The notes under the pieces are model-generated. The model did no database searches and had not been told where the DNA came from. It worked only from the letters and a program-made list of their open reading frames with translations. Shown piece after piece: positions 36,227 through 46,568 of a DNA stretch of 64,000 bases (positions within the stretch are counted from its first letter, which is position 1; every line of letters starts with the position of its first letter). This stretch comes from Colwellia sp. (GTDB lineage Bacteria; Pseudomonadota; Gammaproteobacteria; Enterobacterales; Alteromonadaceae), in NCBI GenBank assembly GCA_013215385.1, contig JABSOY010000005.1:372001-436000 (forward strand), read 5' to 3'. The position numbers were made by a program, and so were the translations under genes.

Positions 36227-37819
36227 TTATATTCTAGGAGTTAGTTGTAGTTCTTCTACGTTGTTTCTGCCCTTATCTTTTGCCAAATAAAGGGCTTTAT
36301 CAGCTGTTTCAATCAGTTTACGTGATGACATATTAACGGTGGGAATTACCGAACAAATACCAATACTAATGGTGACGACTTTAGCTACGCTTGAATGTTC
36401 ATGAGCTATATTCAAGCTTTCAATTGCCTTTCGACAATTTTCTGCGATTTTTAGAGCACTTTTTGTGTTCGGTAATATAAGCGAGAATTCCTCGCCACCG
36501 TATCTTGCGATAAGATCACCCGGACGTTTTAAAGTACTTTCGAGCTGCTTAGCTACCTTTTTCAGGCAATCGTCTCCCTGAGGGTGGCCATAGTTATCGT
36601 TGTATAACTTAAAAAAATCAATATCAATAATGACAAATGATAATGAAGATTTATTTCGTATTGCCAAGCGCCATTCACGGTCAAAAAAATCATCCATACA
36701 TCTTCGGTTGGCTATTCCTGTCAGACCGTCTGAGCGAGAAAGTAATTCTAGCTTTTTATTTGCCTCATTAATCTCTTGGTTTTTTTCTTCAACCGTTTTT
36801 TGAACAATAGCTGCTCTTTTAGATATATAGTGAATATAGAGGGCAATATAAACAGTGAAAAGAATAAAGGATATGAAGACAGCCAAGGGGAGTACATTTC
36901 GTCTATTGTTAAAAAAGTCCTTAGATGGTGAGGCGACTATGCTCCATTGTCTTCCCCATATTAGCGGGAGACTTTTTCTAAAAATCACTTCTTCGTTAAG
37001 TTCTTTGCCATGAATGGAGGTTTGATGTAATACAGTCGTTTTTAATGGCTGTGTTGTATCTAATAAAGTAATTTGGATATCGTTTAATTCCTTCCCTTTC
37101 AGTGAACTATTAAAAATATCACCAATTCGAAATACTCCAAGCACAAGGCCCTGTAGGTGTTTTCTGCGTTTTTCTTCTGTTGATATCCCCCTAAATTTAT
37201 AAATTGGAATAAAGGCTAGAAAGCCCTTTTGGTTACCTTTTTCTTGCACGAGGGTAATACTCCCCGTAGCGGTTGGTTGGCCGCTATCTCTAGCGGCTAT
37301 AATGGCTTGATGCCGAGTCGCATTGGAAGATAAGTCAAAGCCATAAGCTAGTTCATTGCCGATATAAGGCTCAATAAAATAAACAGGAAAATATACATCT
37401 TTAATGGGGGCTTTTACCATGCTGCCCTGTATTTTTCTTTGGATAATCTCAAATTTAGGCAGGTTAAGTAATGGTTTTAATTCATAAGCTGTTCTTTCTG
37501 AATGCAATACAAGCGGTATCCACTCTAATGCTTGAATATTTTTGTGACGACTAAGGATTCTCTGGGCTTGAAAACTAAAGTGCAGCCATTCGGGTGTTGT
37601 CGAGTCACTAAACAGAATAGCGAGTGATCTGAGTGCTTCGAAGTTGATGATAATTTCTTTATGTAACGAAGCAATATGACTATTTATTTCTTTGTTAAAC
37701 TCACCTTTTATTTTATTTTCTTCCATTTCATAGAGAAAATAGCCACTTGCTATAGAAATAAATAGACCAAACGATATTACAATAGCTAAAGCTGTGTGTG
37801 TTTGAATCGTACGAAACAT
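36227..37819 (-). CDS. membrane diguanylate cyclase with CHASE sensor domain
   Basis: 530 aa. TM1 at about 10-30, a periplasmic CHASE domain (about 60-290; ALEWIPLVLHSERTAYE is its signature), TM2 at about 310-330, a short coiled coil, then GGDEF (about 360-525). The active site is RYGGEEF with the RPGD inhibitory site five residues before it, so it should make cyclic di-GMP and be product-inhibited. SDGLTGIANRRCMDDFF opens the GGDEF domain. First of three leftward signalling genes. The CHASE ligand is unknown. Confidence 0.92.
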   Translation of the reverse strand: MFRTIQTHTALAIVISFGLFISIASGYFLYEMEENKIKGEFNKEINSHIASLHKEIIINFEALRSLAILFSDSTTPEWLHFSFQAQRILSRHKNIQALEWIPLVLHSERTAYELKPLLNLPKFEIIQRKIQGSMVKAPIKDVYFPVYFIEPYIGNELAYGFDLSSNATRHQAIIAARDSGQPTATGSITLVQEKGNQKGFLAFIPIYKFRGISTEEKRRKHLQGLVLGVFRIGDIFNSSLKGKELNDIQITLLDTTQPLKTTVLHQTSIHGKELNEEVIFRKSLPLIWGRQWSIVASPSKDFFNNRRNVLPLAVFISFILFTVYIALYIHYISKRAAIVQKTVEEKNQEINEANKKLELLSRSDGLTGIANRRCMDDFFDREWRLAIRNKSSLSFVIIDIDFFKLYNDNYGHPQGDDCLKKVAKQLESTLKRPGDLIARYGGEEFSLILPNTKSALKIAENCRKAIESLNIAHEHSSVAKVVTISIGICSVIPTVNMSSRKLIETADKALYLAKDKGRNNVEELQLTPRI

Positions 37820-38069
37820 GAATTTTACCTTCGATAGTCATACATAATTAACTTTAAGCTTTGCTAATAACAAAGTATTTACTCGCTATTATTATATAAT
37901 GATAGTAGTTAGCGAGCATGATGCCAATTTACAATGAATGCCGTGCAGGTTTTTATTGAAAAATTTATTCGTATCTGTGTCGCTTAATATTAGCTTGCAG
38001 GTATTACTTAAATTACTACGAAAGCAGTTTAAATAATTGTCTATATAGTTATTTTAGTTACTGATTAAC

Positions 38070-38978
38070 TTACTTGAACACCACTTGATTACGGCCGTTA
38101 TCTTTTGCTTGATAGAGAGCTTCATCTGCTCTAGCTATTAATTCAGTAATGGTTTGAACATCACTATCCGCTGAATAAGTAGCTACACCACAGCTAATAG
38201 TGACTGATATTGACAGATTGTTTACTTTAATTGCTTGCGATGAAACCACATCGCAGATACGTTGATACACCATAAGGCCATTTTTATTACTATCGACAGG
38301 AGTTATTACTAAAAATTCTTCTCCCCCATAACGTCCTAATAAGTCATATTCTCGTAAGGTTGCTGCCATGCGTTTAGTAACTTCTTTAAGCACTTCATCG
38401 CCGACTAAATGCCCATAGGTATCATTTACCTGTTTAAAATGATCGATATCACACATGCCAATACATAAAACGTGCTCTTGACGTTTCATGCGTTTAATTT
38501 CTTTTGGCAAACCTTCCATAATGGCTCGGCGGTTTAATAAACCGGTAAGTGAGTCGTGACTGGCTAATTCTTTTAGCTCGTTCAAAGTATCATTGAGTTT
38601 ATCTTGCATTTCGACCATACGTTTTCCCACTTGTAAACGTACTTGCAGCTCAGCGGTATCAAAAGGCTTAGACAAGTAATCATTAGCGCCCTTACTTAAG
38701 CCCTCAACAATATCATCTGATGAAGATCTAGACGTTAATAATACTATATAAGGAGGGTTTTCTGGATACTTCGCAATGACACGCTCGCATACTTCAATGC
38801 CATTCATTTTGGGCATTTCCCAATCAAGCAATAACAATTGCGGCGCATTATCTTCTTGCATAATTTGCCAAGCTTGCTCACCATCTTCAGCTAAAATCAC
38901 TTGGTAGCCCCAGCTTTTAGTGATGGCTGATAACATAGTCCGTGATACATTACTGTCATCGGCAACTAATAATTTCAT
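38070..38978 (-). CDS. response regulator with diguanylate cyclase output (PleD/WspR-like)
   Basis: 302 aa. Receiver domain (1-125): ADDSNVSRTML, phospho-acceptor aspartate in LLLLDWEMPKMNG (about 54), LTSRSSSDDIVEG, LSKPF. A short linker leads to GGDEF (about 140-300) with SHDSLTGLLNRRAI, RYGGEEF and the REYD inhibitory site five residues upstream. Phosphorylation should activate cyclic di-GMP synthesis. The hybrid kinase at 39306-42392 lies 327 bp upstream on the same strand and is a plausible phosphodonor. Confidence 0.93.
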   Translation of the reverse strand: MKLLVADDSNVSRTMLSAITKSWGYQVILAEDGEQAWQIMQEDNAPQLLLLDWEMPKMNGIEVCERVIAKYPENPPYIVLLTSRSSSDDIVEGLSKGANDYLSKPFDTAELQVRLQVGKRMVEMQDKLNDTLNELKELASHDSLTGLLNRRAIMEGLPKEIKRMKRQEHVLCIGMCDIDHFKQVNDTYGHLVGDEVLKEVTKRMAATLREYDLLGRYGGEEFLVITPVDSNKNGLMVYQRICDVVSSQAIKVNNLSISVTISCGVATYSADSDVQTITELIARADEALYQAKDNGRNQVVFK

Positions 38979-39305
38979 TCATTATTCTCACTTTCAACAG
39001 TATAATTTACAGGGTAGGTCATTTAGGTATGTTATGAGATAAGATGTATCAGTACTACCCTGAATTTCTTACCTATATTAATCACGCATTCACATTTTAT
39101 TAGTGCAGGTTATTAAAGTGTAATACTAAAAATACTATTTGTAAGTATTAATTACACTTCTCGTACAGTTAATACTTAACTTAAACCTTAATGTTCTCTT
39201 ACTATTGATGAGATGTGGTTTATGAGACTTATGATAGGGATACTTAAAATTAGTTGACCATACCAATAACCTTCAGCTTAGTACGGTGTACCTTTAAAAA
39301 TCACC
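38979..39305. other. intergenic region
   Basis: No gene. Contains a 9-bp inverted repeat AAGTATTAA / TTAATACTT at 39143-39177 upstream of the REC-GGDEF gene, a possible operator. Confidence 0.4.
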
Positions 39306-42300
39306 TTATGAAATTGCTTTTTTCATTGCTAATTTTAGGGTGTTAAATTCATACTCAAGTTGCTCAATATTCTCTTTTATTTCCATGATATTTCCAGATT
39401 TACTGGCAATTTCCATATCAAGAGCTAAAGCCGTTAACGCTTTACCACCAACATTCGCCGCCGCTCCTTTTATTTTATGGATAATGGCCGCAGCTTGTTT
39501 AACATTGTTATCTTTAACACTGGCCTTTAGCTCTTCTATTTCGATAACCAAGTCTTGATAAAATATCTCTGCAATAGACTTAATCAGATCTTGGTCGTTC
39601 ATCAGTCGCCTAGACATATCATCATAATCAAAAACGACATGCTGACTATTTGTTTTATTAACTGTTGCTAGTTTGGTATCTCCTTCAACTTCTAGCTGTT
39701 TTTCTTCTGCTTTACTCTCAGTTGGTAGCCATTTTTTAAGCATATTGATGACTTTGTCTGCTTCTATCGGTTTTGATAAATAATCATTCATGCCAACATC
39801 TAAGCATTTTTGTCTATCGCCTGCCATCGCATTAGCGGTCATCGCGATAATAGGAATTTCACTGTTGGTAACCCCTGACTCTTTTGATCTTATTTTTCTG
39901 GTCGCCTGATAACCATCTAATACCGGCATTTGGCAGTCCATAAAAACTAAGTCATGTTTGCTGACACTCTGCAATGTTGATATAGCTTCTTTACCATTGC
40001 CTGCAAGGTCGACGGTTATGCCAAGAGCGCGCAGTAGGCCTTCTATGACTAACTGATTCGTTGCATTGTCCTCAACAACCAAAACATGCGCTTTAAACTG
40101 TACATGCTCTTTAGTGGAGTGACGTGTAACAAATTCAGGTGTCGACACCTCTACGCCTGAAACCATTAATAAAACATCTAATAATTCTGATTGCTGAATA
40201 GGTTTAGTAATATAGCCCTTAAAACCTGCTTCTTTCATTTTTAGTGCGTCACCACGTTGAGCTTGTGATGATGCCATTATCAGTTTAGTTTGCGCTATCT
40301 GTGGAGTTTTTTGTATTTGTTGACATAACTCTAAGCCATCTGTTTCAGGCATGTGCATATCTAAAACAGCCATGGTATAAGGGATATTATCTTGAGACGC
40401 TTGTGCTAATTCTGCTAAGGCAGCTTTTGCACTATTTACTAATTTATGAGGAATTCCCCAAATTTTATGCAGCTGATGCATTAACTCAAGGTTAGTTTCG
40501 TTATCATCAACAATTAATATTTTTTCTTTTTTTAAGTCAGTACTATAGACAGGTATATTATCTACAGCTTGTGCCTTAAGTAAGGGCAGGGTAAACCAAA
40601 ACGTTGAACCTTGGCCTATTTCACTATCAATACCTATTTCGCCGTCCATAAGTTCGACTAATTTTTTGCAAATCGACAAACCTAAGCCGGTACCACCATA
40701 TTTTCGAGTGGTTGACGAGTCGGCTTGAGAAAATTTGTCAAATAATTGTGCTTGTTGTAATTCACTTATACCAATGCCGGTATCTTTTATTTCAAAACGA
40801 AAGTGCTTTTTCTCTGCGGTTTGCTCTAACAAATGCACATAAACGGCAACTTCTCCTTGATTGGTAAACTTTATTGCATTGCCAATTAAATTGGTCAGAA
40901 TTTGTCTAATTCGGCCAGGATCTGCTGTTACCCACTGTTGAATAATGGGCGTAGCAGGGCAAATAAATTGCAAACCTTTGCGGTGCGCTTGAAAACTGAT
41001 GCTAGCGCCAATATCACCCACCATTTGCCCCAAATTGAAAGGGATTAACTCAAGTTCTAACTTGCCCGCCTCTACTTTTGAAAAGTCTAAAATATCGTTA
41101 ATTATACTTAATAAACCGACCGCGGATGATTTTACCGTATTGGCTAATTTGTTTTGGTCTGGGCTTAGCTGACTATCAATCAGTAAATTGGTCATGCCAA
41201 TAACACCGTTCATTGGCGTACGAATTTCATGACTCATATTGGCAAGAAAATCAGCTTTAGAGTCGTTCGCAACTTCTGCTTGCTCTTTTGCTATGGCAAG
41301 GTTGTCAATATCTTGTTTCTGCTGAGTAATATCGGTACGAATCGAAGTAAAGCCATTGACCTGTCCACTTTTATCGTAATTAGGCACTATGGTGGTATCA
41401 ACCCAATAGTGATGGCCGTCTTTAGCTCTATTTCGTACTTCATCATGCCAAGTTTTACCCGATAATACCCTAACATGCATTCTTTCCCAGTAAGCTTTAG
41501 AGCGATTATTAGAATTAAGTAGGTTATGTTTTTTGCCAATTAGCTCTTCTCGGCTATAACCACTTATTTTCGAGAACTTGTCGTTAACATAAGTTATGTT
41601 GCCATGCTTGTCGGCCATAGATAATAACGAGTGGGCATTCATGGCAAATTTCTGATTCTTTAATGGTATAAGTACATCACTTACTCTGCTGCTTGATTCT
41701 TTGCTTAGTAGGCGTAATAAAACGTAAAAAATAACCAGGAAAATAAGTATAAAAATGACTGTTAATTGGTAACTGCCATTTTGCTGCCACGATAGTTGTT
41801 GGTCTATTGGAACAATAACCTCTAATACGCCACGGACATCACCTAATTCCCAGCCAGTTTTTGGTGTTTGAGGGTGGTTATTATGACACTGGACACACGC
41901 TTGCTCAGTGAGAATGTCGGCAATAGCCACACGAACTACGTGCTGTTCACCTATGGTTTGTGTGGTGACATAAGGAGCATTAGGGTTAACACTGAGTTTT
42001 TGCCAAGCCTCCAGCTGAAAGACATCAAGCTTTCTATCGGCACGCTCTGGAAAAGGAAAAGCTGAATAAAGTTTGATTTTAAGACCACTTGATTCAGATA
42101 GCTTACTGAGCTCGTGAATCATGGTTGCAGGTAAAGGAATACCATGTTTTTTGTCTTTGTAGTCACTTGAAATCGTTATTTGCCCACTACCTTTGAGTTT
42201 ACTAACAATGTTTTTAGTATAATAACTTCTTAATGATGAGTATTGTTGAGCGGTATTTTGGGCGACTAAAGTAGCATCTTTGATGGTGGTTTCATTGAAT

Positions 42301-42392
42301 ATAAACGGTACTACGCTGATAATGATGATAATGCCAATAACGGATATGGCTAATAGCTGTTTCCAAAGAGATTGTATTATATTTTTTTGCAT
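39306..42392 (-). CDS. hybrid histidine kinase with haem-motif sensor, PAS, two receivers and Hpt
   Basis: 1028 aa. TM1 (about 12-32), periplasmic Tll0287-like (DUF3365) sensor with CVQCH haem-c motif (about 166-170), TM2 (about 212-232), PAS (about 255-365; [24 protein letters not shown]), HisKA with [20 protein letters not shown], HATPase ([27 protein letters not shown]), REC1 ([10 protein letters not shown]), REC2 ([18 protein letters not shown]), and a C-terminal Hpt ([14 protein letters not shown]). The haem motif suggests redox, oxygen or NO sensing. The multistep relay likely ends in a separate regulator, for instance the REC-GGDEF protein. Confidence 0.93.
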   Translation of the reverse strand: MQKNIIQSLWKQLLAISVIGIIIIISVVPFIFNETTIKDATLVAQNTAQQYSSLRSYYTKNIVSKLKGSGQITISSDYKDKKHGIPLPATMIHELSKLSESSGLKIKLYSAFPFPERADRKLDVFQLEAWQKLSVNPNAPYVTTQTIGEQHVVRVAIADILTEQACVQCHNNHPQTPKTGWELGDVRGVLEVIVPIDQQLSWQQNGSYQLTVIFILIFLVIFYVLLRLLSKESSSRVSDVLIPLKNQKFAMNAHSLLSMADKHGNITYVNDKFSKISGYSREELIGKKHNLLNSNNRSKAYWERMHVRVLSGKTWHDEVRNRAKDGHHYWVDTTIVPNYDKSGQVNGFTSIRTDITQQKQDIDNLAIAKEQAEVANDSKADFLANMSHEIRTPMNGVIGMTNLLIDSQLSPDQNKLANTVKSSAVGLLSIINDILDFSKVEAGKLELELIPFNLGQMVGDIGASISFQAHRKGLQFICPATPIIQQWVTADPGRIRQILTNLIGNAIKFTNQGEVAVYVHLLEQTAEKKHFRFEIKDTGIGISELQQAQLFDKFSQADSSTTRKYGGTGLGLSICKKLVELMDGEIGIDSEIGQGSTFWFTLPLLKAQAVDNIPVYSTDLKKEKILIVDDNETNLELMHQLHKIWGIPHKLVNSAKAALAELAQASQDNIPYTMAVLDMHMPETDGLELCQQIQKTPQIAQTKLIMASSQAQRGDALKMKEAGFKGYITKPIQQSELLDVLLMVSGVEVSTPEFVTRHSTKEHVQFKAHVLVVEDNATNQLVIEGLLRALGITVDLAGNGKEAISTLQSVSKHDLVFMDCQMPVLDGYQATRKIRSKESGVTNSEIPIIAMTANAMAGDRQKCLDVGMNDYLSKPIEADKVINMLKKWLPTESKAEEKQLEVEGDTKLATVNKTNSQHVVFDYDDMSRRLMNDQDLIKSIAEIFYQDLVIEIEELKASVKDNNVKQAAAIIHKIKGAAANVGGKALTALALDMEIASKSGNIMEIKENIEQLEYEFNTLKLAMKKAIS

Positions 42393-42892
42393 GCTTTTTT
42401 CCGTATGGTGCTAATACCCCTAGCAGGGCTTATTAACAATGCTTCATCCCTAAACAGATGCAAAAGAAAAATTTGAATTACTCAGCCTGACAAAGTTATC
42501 TTTAGAATATGTTTTTTATAGAATTTTACTTGGGTAAATATTGTTTTATAAGCCTAGCTTAGCTTAGCTTTAAACTATTTTAAACCTCAATGAGTAAATT
42601 TTGACAAAACAGTTTTATCAGGTGATTAAAAGTTGAAGAAGGAAGCACTAGATAGAAAACTTATCTAAGGCAGATATTTTGACTCATTGTATTCATTTTG
42701 TAATTGTTAATTATTATATTGAACATTATATCTATCATGTATAACCTAATTAATTTTTACGAATATTCATAAAGAACAAGAGTATAGGGATTCAAGTCGC
42801 TTGCTGGAAAAATAAACGGCTACCGACACCTTTTCGTAAATCCCTTCCTACCTTTTCAGTTTTAGTAAATCTACAGAGTCATAAGTGCATAG
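42393..42892. other. 500-bp intergenic region
   Basis: Between the hybrid kinase gene and the end of the HAMP kinase gene. AT-rich; a short AGCTT-type direct repeat at about 42553-42573. No gene seen. Confidence 0.45.
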
Positions 42893-44200
42893 CTATTTTA
42901 ATACTCTTTGCTTATGATATTTAGGTAAAGATATGGTAAATTTCGCACCTGATAAATTTACCGCATCATCAATGTTTATCTCACCATGATGCCATTCTAA
43001 AATGCGCTTAACTATAGCTAGCCCCATGCCATAACCTTTAACGTTTTGATCAACATTTTTACCACGAATAAAAGGTTTTAAAATTTGCTCTCGTTGTGCA
43101 AGTGCAATACCTTTACCGTCGTCAGAAATGGCTAAAATAATAAATTCATTTTTTTCTAAAAGAGAAATTTCAATTTGTTTGTGACAGTACTGACAAGCAT
43201 TTTGAATTAAATTCGCTATTAGAATCATTAAGTAGGCTGGGTCACCATAAACCGTTAGCTCACTTTCATCGTATAAAACATTGATACTAAGCTTATCGTC
43301 AGACTTATTTCTAATAGCGCTGTTAACCAGAGCGGATAAACTTACTTTAGACTTATGTAGAGTCAACATTGCTTGGTCTAAGCGAGCATAATTCAGTAAA
43401 GTTTCTACTAATTCCACCATTTCATTAACGTTATCGCTGATTCTTTGCTCAAATTTCTTTCTTAAAACCGGATCTTCTTCTTCTTGCAACGTATCAATAC
43501 CAAAACGGATACGCGCCAAAGGGGTTCTTAAGTCGTGAGATACAGCATTACTTAACAGCTTAACATCGTTAACTAAACCTTCAATACGTTGTGCCATATG
43601 GTTAAATTCAGTTTCTAAATCTTTAATATATGAGATTGAACCAACTACAACCCTTTTCTCTAGCTCACCTTCACCAAATGCCTTAGCGACTTTTCTTAAT
43701 TCTAGCAAACGCTTAGCAAGTGGATACAGCCATAAAAACACTAAAAATAACATCGCCAAATAAAACAATCCGGTCAACAAAAAATTAATCAACCCGTTTG
43801 ATTCAGCAATAATAATCGGTGGGGCACTTAAAATAAAAAGTTCGTCGCTGCTTGGCAAATAATAATGAATAGCAATGGTTTCATCGGTTTCTAATACCAA
43901 GGCCTGTTCTGACTTTAGCTGGCTTAGTAATTCGTTAGGTAACGGAAAGTTGCTCAAAGGCACAATGCTTATTTGATATTGGCCACTCGCTTGCCATTTT
44001 TCTATAAACACGGCTCGATTATTTAAACCATCAAGTGACTTCGCTAAATTGCTGCCAAGTTGCTCTAAAACAGTGATAGCATCTTTTTGTTGTTCTTTAG
44101 ATTGCTCAGCATATTTGCTATAGAAGTTGTCAAACATCCAACCTAAGCCGATGGTGGCAAGCAAAACTACGCTAAGTAGTGATAGGGTTAATCTACGCAT
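42893..44200 (-). CDS. sensor histidine kinase (OmpR-pair type)
   Basis: 435 aa. TM1 (about 7-24), a periplasmic sensor (about 25-140), TM2 (about 143-162), HAMP (about 163-215; VAKAFGEGELEKRV), HisKA with AVSHDLRTPLARIRFGIDTL, and HATPase with LIQNACQYC, DDGKGIALAQR and GYGMGLAIVKRILEWHHGEI. Follows the response regulator after 25 bp, forming the two-component system of the MipA/DUF3019 operon. The periplasmic domain has no recognisable metal motif. Confidence 0.93.
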   Translation of the reverse strand: MRRLTLSLLSVVLLATIGLGWMFDNFYSKYAEQSKEQQKDAITVLEQLGSNLAKSLDGLNNRAVFIEKWQASGQYQISIVPLSNFPLPNELLSQLKSEQALVLETDETIAIHYYLPSSDELFILSAPPIIIAESNGLINFLLTGLFYLAMLFLVFLWLYPLAKRLLELRKVAKAFGEGELEKRVVVGSISYIKDLETEFNHMAQRIEGLVNDVKLLSNAVSHDLRTPLARIRFGIDTLQEEEDPVLRKKFEQRISDNVNEMVELVETLLNYARLDQAMLTLHKSKVSLSALVNSAIRNKSDDKLSINVLYDESELTVYGDPAYLMILIANLIQNACQYCHKQIEISLLEKNEFIILAISDDGKGIALAQREQILKPFIRGKNVDQNVKGYGMGLAIVKRILEWHHGEINIDDAVNLSGAKFTISLPKYHKQRVLK

Positions 44201-44225
44201 TTTTTATTTATACTTTATCAATGAT

Positions 44226-44957
44226 TTACCAAACATCTTTAGCAAATAAATATCCTTTGCCCCAGATGGTTTTTATACGATATGGTTCAGACGGGTTATC
44301 TTTTAATTTTTTACGTAAGCGAGAAATTCGCAAGTCGATGGAACGGTCAAAACCATCATAATCAAAACCACGTAAGTCGCTAACTAAGGCTTCTCGAGTC
44401 ACCAATTCTCCAGCATTTTTGGCAAGCAACCATAGCACATCAAACTCATTTGAAGATAAGTTAATGGCATCACCGTCAAGCGAAACGCTTCTCGCTTGAT
44501 AGTTGATAGTTAACCGGTTGAATTGTAATCGTGCTGATGAATCTGTTGTTTGTCGGGCAGTATTTTTAATTTCATTCATTTTTTCATTACGACGTAACAA
44601 TACCCGTATTCTCGCTAATAAAGCCCTAGCTCGAACAGGTTTTGTTATATAGTCGTCTGCGCCCATTTCCAGTCCGAGCACTTCATCAATTTCTTCATCT
44701 CTGGCGGTTAGCATTATGATAGGGTTTTCGAATTTTGGCCGTACATTTTTGCATACATCTAAGCCATCCATGCCTGGTAACATGCCATCAAGGATGACCA
44801 AATCAGGATTAAGTTGCTTAATTAGCGCTACCGCCTCATCTCCTCGTCCGGTGATCGTTACACGGAAATCTCGTGCAATTAAATAATCAGCAACCCATTC
44901 TGCTAAAGGAATGTCGTCTTCTACCAATAATATATGAGGTAGTGCATCAGTGGTCAT
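44226..44957 (-). CDS. OmpR-family response regulator
   Basis: 243 aa. Receiver (about 8-122) with acidic pocket LLVEDD, phospho-acceptor aspartate in LVILDGMLPGMDG, LTARDEE and DDYITKPV; then a winged-helix DNA-binding domain (about 145-240; LSSNEFDVLWLLAKNAGELVTREALVSDLRGFDYDGFDRSIDLRISRLRKKLKD). Pairs with the adjacent kinase and probably acts at the promoter of the mipA-like gene upstream. Confidence 0.94.
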   Translation of the reverse strand: MTTDALPHILLVEDDIPLAEWVADYLIARDFRVTITGRGDEAVALIKQLNPDLVILDGMLPGMDGLDVCKNVRPKFENPIIMLTARDEEIDEVLGLEMGADDYITKPVRARALLARIRVLLRRNEKMNEIKNTARQTTDSSARLQFNRLTINYQARSVSLDGDAINLSSNEFDVLWLLAKNAGELVTREALVSDLRGFDYDGFDRSIDLRISRLRKKLKDNPSEPYRIKTIWGKGYLFAKDVW

Positions 44958-45037
44958 AAACTACAATCCTTTATTATTTTAAACTATATGTTTGAAAGTA
45001 AGTGTTTGAAAAAAAATAAAAAAAGTCCGGAAGGCAA

Positions 45038-45514
45038 TTAAAACATGCGCCAAGAAGTACGAGGGCGACCTTTTTTCTTATGTACCCAAGCCATTTTTAT
45101 TTCAATGTTAGCAATGTTTTTTTTAGTGCTGAGTGTTTGAAGAAAAAACTCAATATTGTTTTTTGAAACAAACTCTTGTTTTAGTCTGCCCATTTTTTTA
45201 TCACGCCAACACTGTATTGGCTTAGTGTCTAATGATGAATAAAGACAATAATCTCCTACTAGAGGAGTTCGCCAATTTAGCTCAACCGTGACATAACATG
45301 CTTGTCCTTGAAGCAAGGCAACACACTGCTCAGGTACTATAGTTAATTGTGGCTCAACATTAAGAGAGGCCGCGGGTACTTGAAATGACAAAATTGTAAA
45401 TAATGTCACCCCAAATACTTTAGTGCTTACAAAGTTAAAGGCACTCTTAAAATGAACACTTTGTTTGGTCCATATTCGACTTTTATTAACAATCAATTGT
45501 GTTAATAAGTTCAT
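45038..45514 (-). CDS. DUF3019 domain protein
   Basis: 158 aa. A long N-terminal lead and then a hydrophobic segment (VFGVTLFTILSFQVPAASLN) suggest export. The mature domain LTIVPEQCVALLQGQACYVTVELNWRTP...DYCLYSS...PIQCWRDKKMG matches DUF3019, with conserved cysteines that may form disulfides. The AGAGG ribosome site overlaps the stop of the mipA-like gene (12-bp gap), so the two are coupled. Function unknown; consistently linked to MipA/OmpV and a two-component pair in related genera, from memory rather than a search. Confidence 0.82.
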   Translation of the reverse strand: MNLLTQLIVNKSRIWTKQSVHFKSAFNFVSTKVFGVTLFTILSFQVPAASLNVEPQLTIVPEQCVALLQGQACYVTVELNWRTPLVGDYCLYSSLDTKPIQCWRDKKMGRLKQEFVSKNNIEFFLQTLSTKKNIANIEIKMAWVHKKKGRPRTSWRMF

Positions 45515-45526
45515 AACATTTAGCCT

Positions 45527-46447
45527 CTAGAATACGTAGGTCAGTAAAAAACCTGCTTTGTAGCCATTTTCAACATCGTCTTGTCGACTGGCAACAACAC
45601 GATCAGACAATGTACGGTAGGCAACAAAGCTACCAAAGACCCAGTCAGAACTTAATGGATATTCCAAACCGATTTCTGCTGAAGTACTTAAACCATCACT
45701 TGAAGTAAAACCTTCAGCACTTGGTTGATAACCCGTCGTTGGGTTATAGTCATAAACGTCTTTAGAGCGATAATGCACACCAACATTGGCATAATAATTC
45801 CAGTTTTTAAATTGCCAGTTATGCCCATAAGAAATAGACGCTTCTAAGCCGTCTTTATTGACATTATCTGGGCTATAAGGCGTTACAATAACTTGTAATT
45901 GACTATTATCGAAATAGCCGGTGGCACGAAGCCCACCACGCTTTGCTTTTTTACGATTTTGGATACCTTCTAAGCCATTAATGCTTTTGGTACTTGTTTC
46001 ATAAAATAAGTCTAGCGACCAAGTATCATTGTTAAAAAAGTTTAAACCCCAAGCTGGCGTAGCATATAAACCGTGAATTCTCCTTGAACTTAATCCTGGT
46101 GATTCAACAAATAGTCCCAAAAATTGTACGCGATAACTAACATCTACATCGAAATCGACATCATTATCATGGTCCATTAAGTAAAAATCATCACCTTTAC
46201 TGCTAATCGCGCTCATGCCTAAATAAAATCCATCCCTTGGATTGTCGTCGAAATTCATGTGATGATGGTCATCATCGTCATGCTGATGGTCATCATCGTC
46301 ATGCTGATGCTGTTTATCTACGTCATGCTTATTCTCATGCTTATGCTCAACCTCTTTATCATGAGGGGCAGCAATAGCTGCGGCCGATGACAATAAAAAT
46401 GTTACTGAAATTAAGCTGGCTAATAATGGTGTTGAAATCTTTTTCAT
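45527..46447 (-). CDS. MipA/OmpV family outer-membrane protein with His/Asp-rich N-terminus
   Basis: 306 aa. Signal peptide MKKISTPLLASLISVTFLLSSAAAIAAPHD; then a metal-ligand-like stretch of His, Asp, Glu and Lys (about residues 30-67, including HDDDDHQHDDDDHHH). A beta-barrel follows: DGFYLGMSAISSKGDDFYL, GLYATPAWGLNFFNNDTWSLDLFYE, LEASISYGHNWQFKNWNYYANVGVHYRSKDV, ending AGFLLTYVF with a terminal phenylalanine for barrel assembly. First gene of the operon with DUF3019 and the two-component pair. Metal binding is inferred from composition. Confidence 0.88.
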   Translation of the reverse strand: MKKISTPLLASLISVTFLLSSAAAIAAPHDKEVEHKHENKHDVDKQHQHDDDDHQHDDDDHHHMNFDDNPRDGFYLGMSAISSKGDDFYLMDHDNDVDFDVDVSYRVQFLGLFVESPGLSSRRIHGLYATPAWGLNFFNNDTWSLDLFYETSTKSINGLEGIQNRKKAKRGGLRATGYFDNSQLQVIVTPYSPDNVNKDGLEASISYGHNWQFKNWNYYANVGVHYRSKDVYDYNPTTGYQPSAEGFTSSDGLSTSAEIGLEYPLSSDWVFGSFVAYRTLSDRVVASRQDDVENGYKAGFLLTYVF

Positions 46448-46508
46448 GTGTTTACCCTGAAACTAATTATTTGATGAGATCATCTTATCAATCGGGCTAA
46501 TAAAAGAC

Positions 46509-46543
46509 GTATCACTATCAGTGAGAGTGTATCAGTTTGTATC
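46509..46543. promoter_or_regulatory. direct repeats upstream of mipA-like gene
   Basis: GTATCA recurs at 46509 and 46529 with a further GTATC at 46539, plus an ATCA copy between. Spacing of about 20 bp and 10 bp is compatible with tandem sites for an OmpR-family regulator such as the one encoded in the operon. Suggestive only. Confidence 0.4.
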
Positions 46544-46568
46544 TTAAGTGTGACAAGTCACACTTAAG
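46543..46568. promoter_or_regulatory. perfect 26-bp palindrome upstream of mipA-like gene
   Basis: Arms CTTAAGTGTGAC and its exact complement around AA, 96 bp before the ATG of the mipA-like gene. No T run follows, so it is more likely an operator for a dimeric regulator than a terminator. Confidence 0.6.
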
